The notes under the pieces are model-generated. The model was given only the letters and a program-made list of their open reading frames with translations. It was not told where the DNA came from and did no database searches. A stretch of 64,000 nucleotides of DNA from JBMFVE01 sp049966155 (GTDB taxonomy: Bacteria > Bacteroidota > Ignavibacteria > Kryptoniales > JAKASW01), in assembly GCA_049966155.1 (NCBI GenBank), contig JBMFVE010000001.1, forward strand, positions 434,001-498,000. The letters run 5' to 3'. Below, piece by piece: positions 1 through 7,775 of the stretch (its first letter is position 1; every line of letters begins with the position of its first letter). A program made the position numbers and the translations under genes.

Positions 1-1029
1 ATACACAAGCCAACTGAAGGAAGCGTGGGGATTGATGTCTATGGGCAAAAGATTTTGCCACGCAAGGGAAGATCGGTTAAAGTCTTCACTGACACTCATA
101 TCAAGCGCAACGAAACTGATGACCGTATTATCCTTGAAGCACTTGCTGACGGTAATCTTAAAACCTCGGATACAATTATTGAAGTAGACCCTGAGTTTGT
201 AATTAGCAGGGATATCGATTACTCAGATGGGGAAATAGAGTTTGCAGGAACTTTGCGCATAAACGGCGACATTAAAGGCAAATCCTGCATCAAAGTAAAG
301 CACGACCTCCTTGTTGCTGGATCAGTCGAAGATGCTGAGATTATTGCCGGAGGCAGCGTCACCATAAGAGGTAGTTTCGTTGGACGCGGCGAAGGAATAA
401 TTCGTGCTGGTCGCAATGTAGAACTCAATGTAGTTTTAAACCAGATGGCTGAAGCGGGCGATTCAATTGTGATAACTAAGGAATGTGTAAATGGAAGTCT
501 GGTTGCTGCAAACGCCATTAAAGCCCCTCGTGCAATAATTATGGGAGGCTCCGCAACAGCAGGCGAATTAATAGAGGTACATGACCTCGGTGGAGAACTA
601 TATTCCACTACAAGAGTGAAACTCGGGTTAAGGGAATTACTAACAGATAAGGTAAGGGCTATAGACAAAGAAATCGATTTCAGAATAAAGGGATTGGATG
701 AGATTAAAGAACAAATTTATGTACTTGTCCGCGAAAGGATAGAAAATAACAACTTCACATCCGAAAAGGCAGAGCAGCTGAAACTCCTGCAAAAGAAATT
801 ACAGGAGGAAAATGGAGCAATTGCTGAACTGAACAAAAGAAAAGAGGAGATATCAATTGAACTGACCAGAAAGCGCAGTCCAAAGCTTGTTGTCAACGGC
901 GTCATTCATCAAAGCGTAATCGCGGAAATAAACGGCGTCAGGTTCGCGCTCAAGTCAAGTTATCGAAACGTTACGTTTGAGGAAGTTCGTGGCGAAATAA
1001 TCAGGACAAAAAATCTTGGTGAAGAATAA
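1..1029 (+). CDS. fapA: FapA/DUF342-family protein, 5' end missing
   Basis: Partial gene. The frame is open to the first base of the window: eight codons (IHKPTEGS) precede the first possible start, a GTG at 25, and the sequence TEGSVGIDVYG matches the internal TPGxxGxDVFG segment of the FapA (DUF342) family. The real start is therefore upstream and about 340 C-terminal residues remain. They hold a run of glycine-rich beta repeats (bases ~220-590), a charged coiled coil (bases ~640-880) and a short terminal beta segment, the normal FapA layout. In flagellated bacteria the family is tied to flagellar assembly and polar localisation; its role here is inferred only from the adjoining chemotaxis genes. 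The stop overlaps the next ATG by one base, so it is cotranscribed with the HEAT-repeat gene. Confidence 0.8.
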   Translation: MHKPTEGSVGIDVYGQKILPRKGRSVKVFTDTHIKRNETDDRIILEALADGNLKTSDTIIEVDPEFVISRDIDYSDGEIEFAGTLRINGDIKGKSCIKVKHDLLVAGSVEDAEIIAGGSVTIRGSFVGRGEGIIRAGRNVELNVVLNQMAEAGDSIVITKECVNGSLVAANAIKAPRAIIMGGSATAGELIEVHDLGGELYSTTRVKLGLRELLTDKVRAIDKEIDFRIKGLDEIKEQIYVLVRERIENNNFTSEKAEQLKLLQKKLQEENGAIAELNKRKEEISIELTRKRSPKLVVNGVIHQSVIAEINGVRFALKSSYRNVTFEEVRGEIIRTKNLGEE

Positions 1030-2390
1030 TGAGCAATCAAAACCTCTCGGGTAAATTAGCACCATCCGAAAAACGCCTTGCTCTCGAAACACTGTTTGAC
1101 ACACCATGTGATAATCAGGCAATAATGAATGCGGCATTGCTATTTACAGATCCAGATAGAGGGGTACGAGAAGCGGCTGCTAGATTATTAGTACTTTGTT
1201 CTAATGAATCGGCAGCAAATGTGGTGGCGCCTTATATTGAAAGTATGAATATATCTGTACGTAACTTAGCAGGTGATGCTCTCATTCGAATGGGAATAAA
1301 TGCTGTTAAACCGGTTCTTAAATATGTTGATTCCCTCAATAAAGATGTTCGGAAGTTTGCAATTGATATATTGGCACAGCTACCTGCTTCATCAGAAGCA
1401 GACAAAATTGCCAGGCACTTAATTGACGAGGACAAAAACGTCATCTGTGCCGCCATAGATGCACTTGGAAGTCTGCAGGCCACTTCTTATGCAAAAGAGT
1501 TAATTCGGCTTTATTCACAATATGAATTTGCCAGACCAAATATAGTTCACGCGTTGTCAAAGCTGGGAAACAACGTACCCGTAGACTTTTTTTTAAACTC
1601 GCTTTCTGATGAGGATCCCGTTGTCCAGCTCGCAGCAGCAGAGGCCCTTTCATTTCGGGGCGATTTAAATATAGTGAACTTATTAATTGAAAAATTGGAA
1701 ACAGTTTCGCCGTTGGCGAAGCCCGTACTTCTTCACTCAATTATAAAAGTTATCGAAAGTTCACTTCCTGCACAAAAGCCCCCAGATTCTCTAAAGCCTT
1801 ACTTAATTGAAATGCTGGGCGACCCCGACCCATTATACATTAGAGCTGCTATAAGAGGTTTAAAATATTCATCTGATGACGACATTTTAAAGAAAATTAT
1901 CGGACTCTATCGATTAAAGAATGATTCAATCGATATCACAATCGTCGATGTCCTGAAGGAACATCCCTGCAGCACAGGTATAATTATAAATGAAGTTAAA
2001 CATGGTAATATCAAACCGACTAAGGCAATTTCTCTTATATTGAATTTATTACGGGACGATGGTACATGGCAAGCAATTAACGAGTCAGACCTCTTTAACA
2101 ATCTCTGTTCAATTATAGAAAAGAACTACCTTGACATCGAAACGGAAACTAGAGTAGCAGCACTCGAGTTTTGCTCAAGAATCTTGTCCGAAGAGTCTGC
2201 ACGAATCATCAGGCTTGCTCTAAAAGATAGTGAATACATCGTAAGATCCTATGCTATTGATATAGTACGGGAATTTGATCCAGAAAAGTTTCTTTTCGAA
2301 TTAAAGGTACTGTGTGACGACTACAATGAAGATATTAGAGACGCAGCCACTGAAATGGTACAGGCAATTGCGAAAGGAAATAAAAATTGA
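1029..2390 (+). CDS. HEAT-repeat protein of the chemosensory operon
   Basis: 453 residues made almost entirely of alpha-helical hairpins of about 30-35 residues, with recurring patterns such as VREAAARLL, VRNLAGDALIRMG and VRKFAIDILAQL characteristic of HEAT repeats. There is no signal peptide and no membrane segment, so it should be a cytoplasmic scaffold or binding protein. It overlaps the stop of the FapA gene by 1 nt and the cheR start by 4 nt, so it is translationally coupled at both ends. HEAT proteins occur in some other bacterial chemosensory clusters; a role organising the Che proteins is inference. No catalytic motif is visible. Confidence 0.75.
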   Translation: MSNQNLSGKLAPSEKRLALETLFDTPCDNQAIMNAALLFTDPDRGVREAAARLLVLCSNESAANVVAPYIESMNISVRNLAGDALIRMGINAVKPVLKYVDSLNKDVRKFAIDILAQLPASSEADKIARHLIDEDKNVICAAIDALGSLQATSYAKELIRLYSQYEFARPNIVHALSKLGNNVPVDFFLNSLSDEDPVVQLAAAEALSFRGDLNIVNLLIEKLETVSPLAKPVLLHSIIKVIESSLPAQKPPDSLKPYLIEMLGDPDPLYIRAAIRGLKYSSDDDILKKIIGLYRLKNDSIDITIVDVLKEHPCSTGIIINEVKHGNIKPTKAISLILNLLRDDGTWQAINESDLFNNLCSIIEKNYLDIETETRVAALEFCSRILSEESARIIRLALKDSEYIVRSYAIDIVREFDPEKFLFELKVLCDDYNEDIRDAATEMVQAIAKGNKN

Positions 2391-3259
2391 CTCTGTTTAA
2401 TCAATTTGATCCGATGTCGTCCGGTGCCGTGATAATGACTGATGATTACTTCAGTAAACTGAGAAAATTTATTTACGAACACACAGGGATATTTTATGCG
2501 GATAATAAGAAATATCTCCTTGAAAGTAGAATTAGCCGTCGACTTGCTGCACTTCGAATGCCAGGCTTTGCCGAATATTTATCTTATCTCAATAATGGCG
2601 GTGCATCGGATGAATTGACTCATCTGGTCAACTCCATTACAATTAATGAAACTTTCTTTTTTCGAAACGAACCACAGTTAAAGGCCCTGGAGAATTCTAT
2701 TATCCCTGCCATAATTAAGAAGAGAACAGGCGATCCAGGATTAAAAGTCAAAATCTGGAGCGCTGCCTGCTCAACCGGTGAGGAGCCTTACACGATTGCA
2801 ATGATAATTCACGACAAATTCATGGCCCACCATCCGTCGGTCAATTTTGAAATAATTGGAACAGATATAAATACTGCTGTAATAGAAACAGCGCGCAGGG
2901 GCATTTATAGGGATTACTCCGTTAAAAATGTTCCGATGTACTATCAACAAAAGTATTTTACTAGAGATGGTGAGAGATATATCCTTTCTGAGGATATCCT
3001 GGAGATGGTACAGTTCAGAAGCCTCAACTTGTTTGACAGCCAGGCTATGAAAGAAATGGCCGGTTTTGATATAATAATTGCAGCTAACGTACTCATATAT
3101 TTCGATATAAACTCAAAACAGCGAGTGGTGACCTCGCTTTATGATAGCTTGAACAGCGGTGGTTTTTTACTGCTCGGATTTTCAGAGACACTTTATGGAA
3201 TCAGTCAGGCATTTAAGCCTGTTCATTTCGACAGGACAATTGCTTATGGAAAGGAGTAG
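2387..3259 (+). CDS. cheR: Chemoreceptor glutamate methyltransferase CheR
   Basis: 290 residues. CheR transfers methyl groups from S-adenosylmethionine to glutamates of chemoreceptors during adaptation, opposing CheB. The N-terminal helical domain (FIYEHTGIFY ... LESRISRRL) and the family motif INETFFFRNEPQ are present, followed by the SAM-binding fold with WSAACSTGEEPYTIAM and the GTDIN segment, ending with an AANVLIYFD motif. The start taken is TTG at 2387: it forms a TTGA overlap with the HEAT-gene stop and has AGGAAA upstream. ATG at 2414 or 2435 would shorten the protein without touching the domain. Its presence implies methyl-accepting receptors encoded elsewhere. Confidence 0.93.
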   Translation: MTLFNQFDPMSSGAVIMTDDYFSKLRKFIYEHTGIFYADNKKYLLESRISRRLAALRMPGFAEYLSYLNNGGASDELTHLVNSITINETFFFRNEPQLKALENSIIPAIIKKRTGDPGLKVKIWSAACSTGEEPYTIAMIIHDKFMAHHPSVNFEIIGTDINTAVIETARRGIYRDYSVKNVPMYYQQKYFTRDGERYILSEDILEMVQFRSLNLFDSQAMKEMAGFDIIIAANVLIYFDINSKQRVVTSLYDSLNSGGFLLLGFSETLYGISQAFKPVHFDRTIAYGKE

Positions 3260-3263
3260 GGGG

Positions 3264-3629
3264 ATGCCAAAGGCAGTAATGGTTGTCGATGACTCTGAGT
3301 CCATTAGAAAGTTCCTCATCTTTGCATTAAGGGCTTCCGGCTACGTTGTCATTGCAGCAAGAGACGGAATGGAGGCTCTTGAAAAACTAACTCAACACAA
3401 GGTTGATCTTGTTATTACTGATTTAAACATGCCAAACATGGATGGATATGAACTCATTCAGGCCTTAAGAGAAGATAGTGAATATTCAGAGGTTCCTGTT
3501 ATAATCCTATCGTCGCTTTCCAATGAGGAGGACATCGAGCATGGCTTAAAAATTGGTGCAAATTCATATTTGATAAAACCCTTTGATCAAAAAAGAATCC
3601 AGTACGAAGTTGCAAAATTCATTAGCTAA
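3264..3629 (+). CDS. Single-domain response regulator (CheY-like)
   Basis: 121-residue stand-alone receiver domain with the acidic pocket VVDDSES, phospho-acceptor in VITDLNMPNMDG, and the conserved lysine in LIKPF. The start is ATG 3264, 9 nt after an AAGGAG ribosome site; the frame is open upstream into cheR but that extension has no receiver homology. It lies 4 nt after cheR and 11 nt before the second CheY. With two receivers in one operon, one may be the CheA-to-output messenger and the other a phosphate sink or partner of a different output; sequence alone cannot assign these roles. Confidence 0.85.
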   Translation: MPKAVMVVDDSESIRKFLIFALRASGYVVIAARDGMEALEKLTQHKVDLVITDLNMPNMDGYELIQALREDSEYSEVPVIILSSLSNEEDIEHGLKIGANSYLIKPFDQKRIQYEVAKFIS

Positions 3630-3640
3630 GGAGAAGAAAA

Positions 3641-4009
3641 ATGAAGTTTCTTGTGGTTGACGATTCTCAAACCATGAGGCGAATAGTTAATAACGCATTG
3701 AGAAATATTGGCTATGATGATATCGTTGAAGCTGAAGACGGAAGGGATGCACTGACAAAATTATATGTGGAGAAAATAGACTTTATAATAACCGACTGGA
3801 ATATGCCAAATATGAGTGGCCTGGAATTTACGAAGGCAGTGCGAAGTGATGAACAATTTGGGAACCTTCCAATCCTTATGGTAACGACACGGGGACTGAA
3901 AGAAGATGTGATGGAAGCACTTCAGGCTCGAGTTAACAACTATATCGTAAAACCGTTCACACCGCAGGTGCTGAAAGAAAAAATTGAACAAATTTTAAAG
4001 ACATTGTGA
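3641..4009 (+). CDS. cheY: Chemotaxis response regulator CheY
   Basis: 122-residue receiver domain close to classical CheY: DDSQTMRRIV at the N-terminus, phospho-acceptor D52 in TDWNMPNMSGLEF, switch threonine in the LMVTTRG segment (T82/T83) and K104 in VKPF. The TTRG sequence replaces the more usual T-A-E/K-A turn. A strong AAGGAG site precedes the ATG. It sits directly upstream of the CheZ-like phosphatase gene, which carries a CheY-binding-type tail, so this is the likeliest dephosphorylation substrate. Phospho-CheY would act on a flagellar or other motility motor; no motor gene is in the window. Confidence 0.88.
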   Translation: MKFLVVDDSQTMRRIVNNALRNIGYDDIVEAEDGRDALTKLYVEKIDFIITDWNMPNMSGLEFTKAVRSDEQFGNLPILMVTTRGLKEDVMEALQARVNNYIVKPFTPQVLKEKIEQILKTL

Positions 4010-4016
4010 GGAAAAC

Positions 4017-4832
4017 ATGAATTCAAAAGACCTTGGTGGAATCCTTGATAAAATAAACGAACTGAGAGCATTGTTTGTCTTCGGTCAAAGAGTTGTCCCA
4101 TTTCTTGAAGACCTTTTTTATTTTGTTCATGATATGGTCCCTCTTCTTGAAGAAATTAACACCTCGCTGAAAGAAAGTACAAACAAGATGCCGCGAGTGT
4201 CGTCTCAACTTGACAAAGTAACACAGGCAACTGAGCTTGCTACAACAGAGATACTGGACAGCGTCGAAAAGATGAATGACAAAATTAAAACTCTCAGTGC
4301 CAGTTTTGAAACCGCTGTAAAAAACATTAACGAATTCAGACGAATTGAAGATCATACCATGGAGCTCCTCACTGCTGAATTAGCCAAATCTCATCCCGAT
4401 TTACTTAAGGCTCTACAGGGGCTTTACCAACAAAAACAGACATATCTCAACACCATTTACAACGATGCTGCTCTACTTCAAAAATCAATACGCCTCGTGC
4501 GAGAAGAATCTATGGAAATAATGATTTCGCTCCAGGTTCAGGATATCACCTCACAACAAATTGCTGCTGTAAACCACCTCATAGATTCAGTCCAGCAGCG
4601 GCTGTCCGGTTTAATAAGCAGGTTCAAAGTTGGCGAGGGGGACTTGCTTGAGCAGCTGGATGCAAAAGAAGTTGCTTTTAATCCCGATGCTACTTATGAT
4701 AGGTCTGACAGCAAACAAAAAGTAGTTGACAACCTGATCAAGCAGTCCTCTCATCCTGGCGATCATAATAATGCAAACGGTTCAATTGCATCTCAGGAAG
4801 AGATAGACAAACTTTTCCGTAAACCGGAGTAA
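4017..4832 (+). CDS. cheZ: CheZ-family CheY-P phosphatase
   Basis: 271 residues, predicted almost wholly helical. The centre resembles the long helical hairpin of CheZ: a segment QLDKVTQATELATTEILDSV near residue 70, and around residues 165-182 MEIMISLQVQDITSQQI, matching the CheZ catalytic helix pattern QDLTGQ. The two key residues of that helix, Asp and Gln four positions apart, are D176 and Q180 here. The C-terminus is a flexible linker followed by SQEEIDKLF (259-267), like the CheY-P-binding tail of CheZ and the N-terminal motif of FliM/CheC proteins. It lies 7 nt after cheY and 4 nt before cheA. An alternative is a generic helical scaffold, but active-site spacing and tail make CheZ the best reading. 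Confidence 0.72.
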   Translation: MNSKDLGGILDKINELRALFVFGQRVVPFLEDLFYFVHDMVPLLEEINTSLKESTNKMPRVSSQLDKVTQATELATTEILDSVEKMNDKIKTLSASFETAVKNINEFRRIEDHTMELLTAELAKSHPDLLKALQGLYQQKQTYLNTIYNDAALLQKSIRLVREESMEIMISLQVQDITSQQIAAVNHLIDSVQQRLSGLISRFKVGEGDLLEQLDAKEVAFNPDATYDRSDSKQKVVDNLIKQSSHPGDHNNANGSIASQEEIDKLFRKPE

Positions 4833-4836
4833 ACAT

Positions 4837-6678
4837 ATGACTACATTGCATCCCATATTCACCGATGAAATGAAGGAAATTGTCGAAAGCTTCATTATTG
4901 AAACAACAGAAATTTTTGAAAAACTCGACAACGATCTTCTTCAGCTTGAAAAAAATGCTGACGATAAGGATTTGGTGAATCGGATTTTCCGCGCTGTTCA
5001 TACCGTAAAAGGTACTGCAGGATTCCTGAGTTTGGATCAAATGAGCATTCTGGCTCATAAATTCGAAGATGTGCTTAACAAACTCCGCCGTGAAGAGCTG
5101 AAATTTCAACCAGCAATGATGGATGTGATGTTTGAAGCGTTCGATCTAATGAAGGTTTTATTAAAGCAGGTAATCGACCGAAGAATAGAAGAAATAAATC
5201 TCGATCAGACAATTTCAAAGCTCGAATCAATATCCAGAGGTGACACTTTAATTAAAGAAGGAAGTAATCCAGTTCCTGCAAAAGATCAAACAGATATTTC
5301 TCAATCATCCATGAAGGATAAGGGGGCAAAAACCCGGGACACAGTTGGGCAGGATGAAGCATGGCAAAAAGTTCGTGAACACACGACTTTAACATCCAGC
5401 ATATCGAAAAGCAAAAGCGATCGGATCACAGAAAGCACAATTCGAGTTGATATTACCAGACTCGATCATTTGATGAATCTCGTAGGCGAACTGGTGCTGG
5501 GTAGAAATCGCTTAACTCAAATTGCATCGACATTATCGGAAGAAGACAAAAACGACGAGTTTACCCGGCAGCTAACTGAAACCAGCACCCAAATTGATTT
5601 CATCACAACAGAGCTCCAGTCAGCTGTAATGAAAACAAGAATGGTACCAATTGGAAGAGTTTTTAATAAATTTCCGCGATTGGTTCGTGACCTGTCAAAG
5701 GAATTCTCAAAGGAAATTGAATTAATCGTTGTTGGAGAAGAAACGGAGCTTGACAAATCTGTCATAGAAGAGATCAGCGATCCGCTTGTTCACCTTATAA
5801 GGAATGCTGTAGATCATGGCATAGAGAATCCAGACGAGCGTTTACGTATGGGCAAGCCAGCAAAGGGAACTGTTATCCTGGCAGCCAGGCACGAGGGGAA
5901 TCATATCATAATAGAGGTGCAGGACGATGGAAGAGGACTGGACCCGGACAAACTGAAACAAAAAGCTATCGAAAAAGGTTTGATTTCTGAATCGGAAGCT
6001 CGAGAAATGAAAACCGAAGATTGCCATGATTTAATTTTCCTGCCTGGATTCAGTACCGCCCAAAAGATCACAAATGTATCCGGACGGGGTGTCGGAATGG
6101 ATGTAGTGAAGACCAACATTACAAGACTAAACGGAATTATAGAGGTTGATTCTTCAATTGGACGGGGAACTAAGTTTACACTGAAGCTCCCTTTGACCCT
6201 GGCAATAATCCAGGGATTGCTGGTAGATGTAGGACCTGAAACCTTTGCAATTCCACTGAACAGCGTGGTTGAGGTGGTAAGGACTCCCCAGGAGGAGGTT
6301 CTGACTGTACATGGCAGGGAGGTTATTCGACTTAGGGAACGTATACTGCCGCTCCTTAAAATATCGGAAGTTTTAAATGTGCCATATTTTAAAGAATATG
6401 AAAACAAAAATTTCTACACTGTTGTAGTGGCAATAGCCAATAAGCACTTGGGTATTGTCGTTGACAGGCTCGTTGGGCAGAAAGAAATCGTTATAAAGCC
6501 ATTAGGTGCTTACCTGAAAAATATCCCTGGAGTAGCAGGGTCTACCATACTTGGCGACGGAAGAGTAATTATGATCCTGGACACAGGAGAATTGCTTAGA
6601 TTTGTTCAGACAGAGAAGAAGAATAATTTTGACTTTCATACGAGGTCAGAAGCTACATTAATAAAAATGCAAGCTTGA
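4837..6678 (+). CDS. cheA: Chemotaxis histidine kinase CheA
   Basis: 613 residues with P1 (HPt), P3, P4 and P5 domains. P1 carries phospho-acceptor H55 in AVHTVKGTAGFL. P3 dimerisation starts near residue 200 (VDITRLDHLMNLVGELVLGR). The P4 kinase shows the N box LIRNAVDHGIE, G1 box DDGRGLD and G2 box GRGVGMDVV. P5, the CheW-like domain, is at residues ~460-600. Between P1 and P3 (about 130-200) there is only a polar low-complexity linker, so a CheY/CheB-binding P2 domain is apparently absent. It would phosphorylate the two receivers and CheB of this operon and needs CheW and receptors, neither of which is in view. Confidence 0.95.
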   Translation: MTTLHPIFTDEMKEIVESFIIETTEIFEKLDNDLLQLEKNADDKDLVNRIFRAVHTVKGTAGFLSLDQMSILAHKFEDVLNKLRREELKFQPAMMDVMFEAFDLMKVLLKQVIDRRIEEINLDQTISKLESISRGDTLIKEGSNPVPAKDQTDISQSSMKDKGAKTRDTVGQDEAWQKVREHTTLTSSISKSKSDRITESTIRVDITRLDHLMNLVGELVLGRNRLTQIASTLSEEDKNDEFTRQLTETSTQIDFITTELQSAVMKTRMVPIGRVFNKFPRLVRDLSKEFSKEIELIVVGEETELDKSVIEEISDPLVHLIRNAVDHGIENPDERLRMGKPAKGTVILAARHEGNHIIIEVQDDGRGLDPDKLKQKAIEKGLISESEAREMKTEDCHDLIFLPGFSTAQKITNVSGRGVGMDVVKTNITRLNGIIEVDSSIGRGTKFTLKLPLTLAIIQGLLVDVGPETFAIPLNSVVEVVRTPQEEVLTVHGREVIRLRERILPLLKISEVLNVPYFKEYENKNFYTVVVAIANKHLGIVVDRLVGQKEIVIKPLGAYLKNIPGVAGSTILGDGRVIMILDTGELLRFVQTEKKNNFDFHTRSEATLIKMQA

Positions 6679-6680
6679 AA

Positions 6681-7742
6681 ATGTCCATAAGAGTCTTGGT
6701 CGTTGACGATTCTGCCTTCATGCGTAAAGCAATATCAATGATGCTTGAAACAGATCCGGAAATAAAGGTCATAGCCACTGCACGAGACGGATTTGAAGCA
6801 GTAGAGAAGAATCTTGAACTCAAACCAGATATTGTCACTCTCGATGTTGAGATGCCTAGGATGGATGGCCTAACAGCACTGAAAAGAATTATGAAGGAAA
6901 ACCCGGTTCCAGTACTGATGGTGAGTTCACTGACAATAGAAGGTGCCAGAACAACCGTGGAAGCGTTAGAAGCCGGAGCAGTAGATTTTATCCCAAAGCA
7001 ATTGTCCTATGTTTCTCTGGACATTACAAATATTAAGGACGACCTGATATCCAAAGTTAGAAGCATTGTAAAAACACGAGCTCATTTTTTTGAAAGAGAA
7101 CTCCGATCCGTCGTTAAAGAACAGGAGCTTATTTCTTTTAGACATGCAAATGCACAAATTGTTGTAATCGGCATCTCTACAGGGGGTCCCTTTTCACTTC
7201 AGAGGGTAATACCAAATATCCCCAAAACATTTCCAATTCCTATAGCCATTGTGCAACATATGCCGCCGCACTTTACCAGGTCACTTGCGGAACGACTTAA
7301 TGCGACGAGCCAGTTAGAGGTAGTTGAAGCTGAAGATGGGATGGAGCTGACTTCAGGAAGGGTTTACATTGCACCAGGGGGTTTTCATATGGTTTTTCAA
7401 AAGAAAGGATCTTCCGTATTGATCAACGTTTCAAAAGAACCTTCGACTACACTTCACAAACCATCGGTGGATGTAATGTTCTCATCGGCAAACACCGTTT
7501 ACGGCGGAAAAGTGATTGGAATTATAATGACAGGCATGGGAAAGGATGGCCTTGAAGGAACAAAACTCCTCAAGAAATCAGGTGCCAGGATTATTGCTCA
7601 GGATGAAGAGAGTTGCGTTGTATACGGAATGCCTAAAGCCATCGTTGATGCAGAACTAGCTGACGCCATTGTGCCACTTGAGGCTATTGCGGAGACACTA
7701 ACCAATGCCGTTAACCACGTAAAGTCCACCAACGAAAAATAA
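6681..7742 (+). CDS. cheB: Chemoreceptor methylesterase CheB
   Basis: 353 residues: an N-terminal receiver (D55 in TLDVEMPRMDG) and a C-terminal methylesterase/deamidase domain with the catalytic triad S166 (GISTGGP), H193 (VQHMPPHFT) and D289 (MTGMGKDGLEG). It demethylates and deamidates receptors in response to CheA phosphorylation. ATG 6681 was chosen; a TTG at 6675 would add two residues and give the same TTGA stop/start overlap seen at cheR, so it remains possible. It is the last gene of the plus-strand run and faces the sigma-54 regulator gene across 33 bp with no obvious terminator hairpin. Confidence 0.94.
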   Translation: MSIRVLVVDDSAFMRKAISMMLETDPEIKVIATARDGFEAVEKNLELKPDIVTLDVEMPRMDGLTALKRIMKENPVPVLMVSSLTIEGARTTVEALEAGAVDFIPKQLSYVSLDITNIKDDLISKVRSIVKTRAHFFERELRSVVKEQELISFRHANAQIVVIGISTGGPFSLQRVIPNIPKTFPIPIAIVQHMPPHFTRSLAERLNATSQLEVVEAEDGMELTSGRVYIAPGGFHMVFQKKGSSVLINVSKEPSTTLHKPSVDVMFSSANTVYGGKVIGIIMTGMGKDGLEGTKLLKKSGARIIAQDEESCVVYGMPKAIVDAELADAIVPLEAIAETLTNAVNHVKSTNEK

Positions 7743-7775
7743 TTTTCATGATCAATATTACTTTTGCGCTGCGGG

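Noticed and set aside
219..668. 149-codon minus-strand frame opposite the FapA gene
   Set aside because: Antisense shadow of a gene with recognisable FapA repeats.
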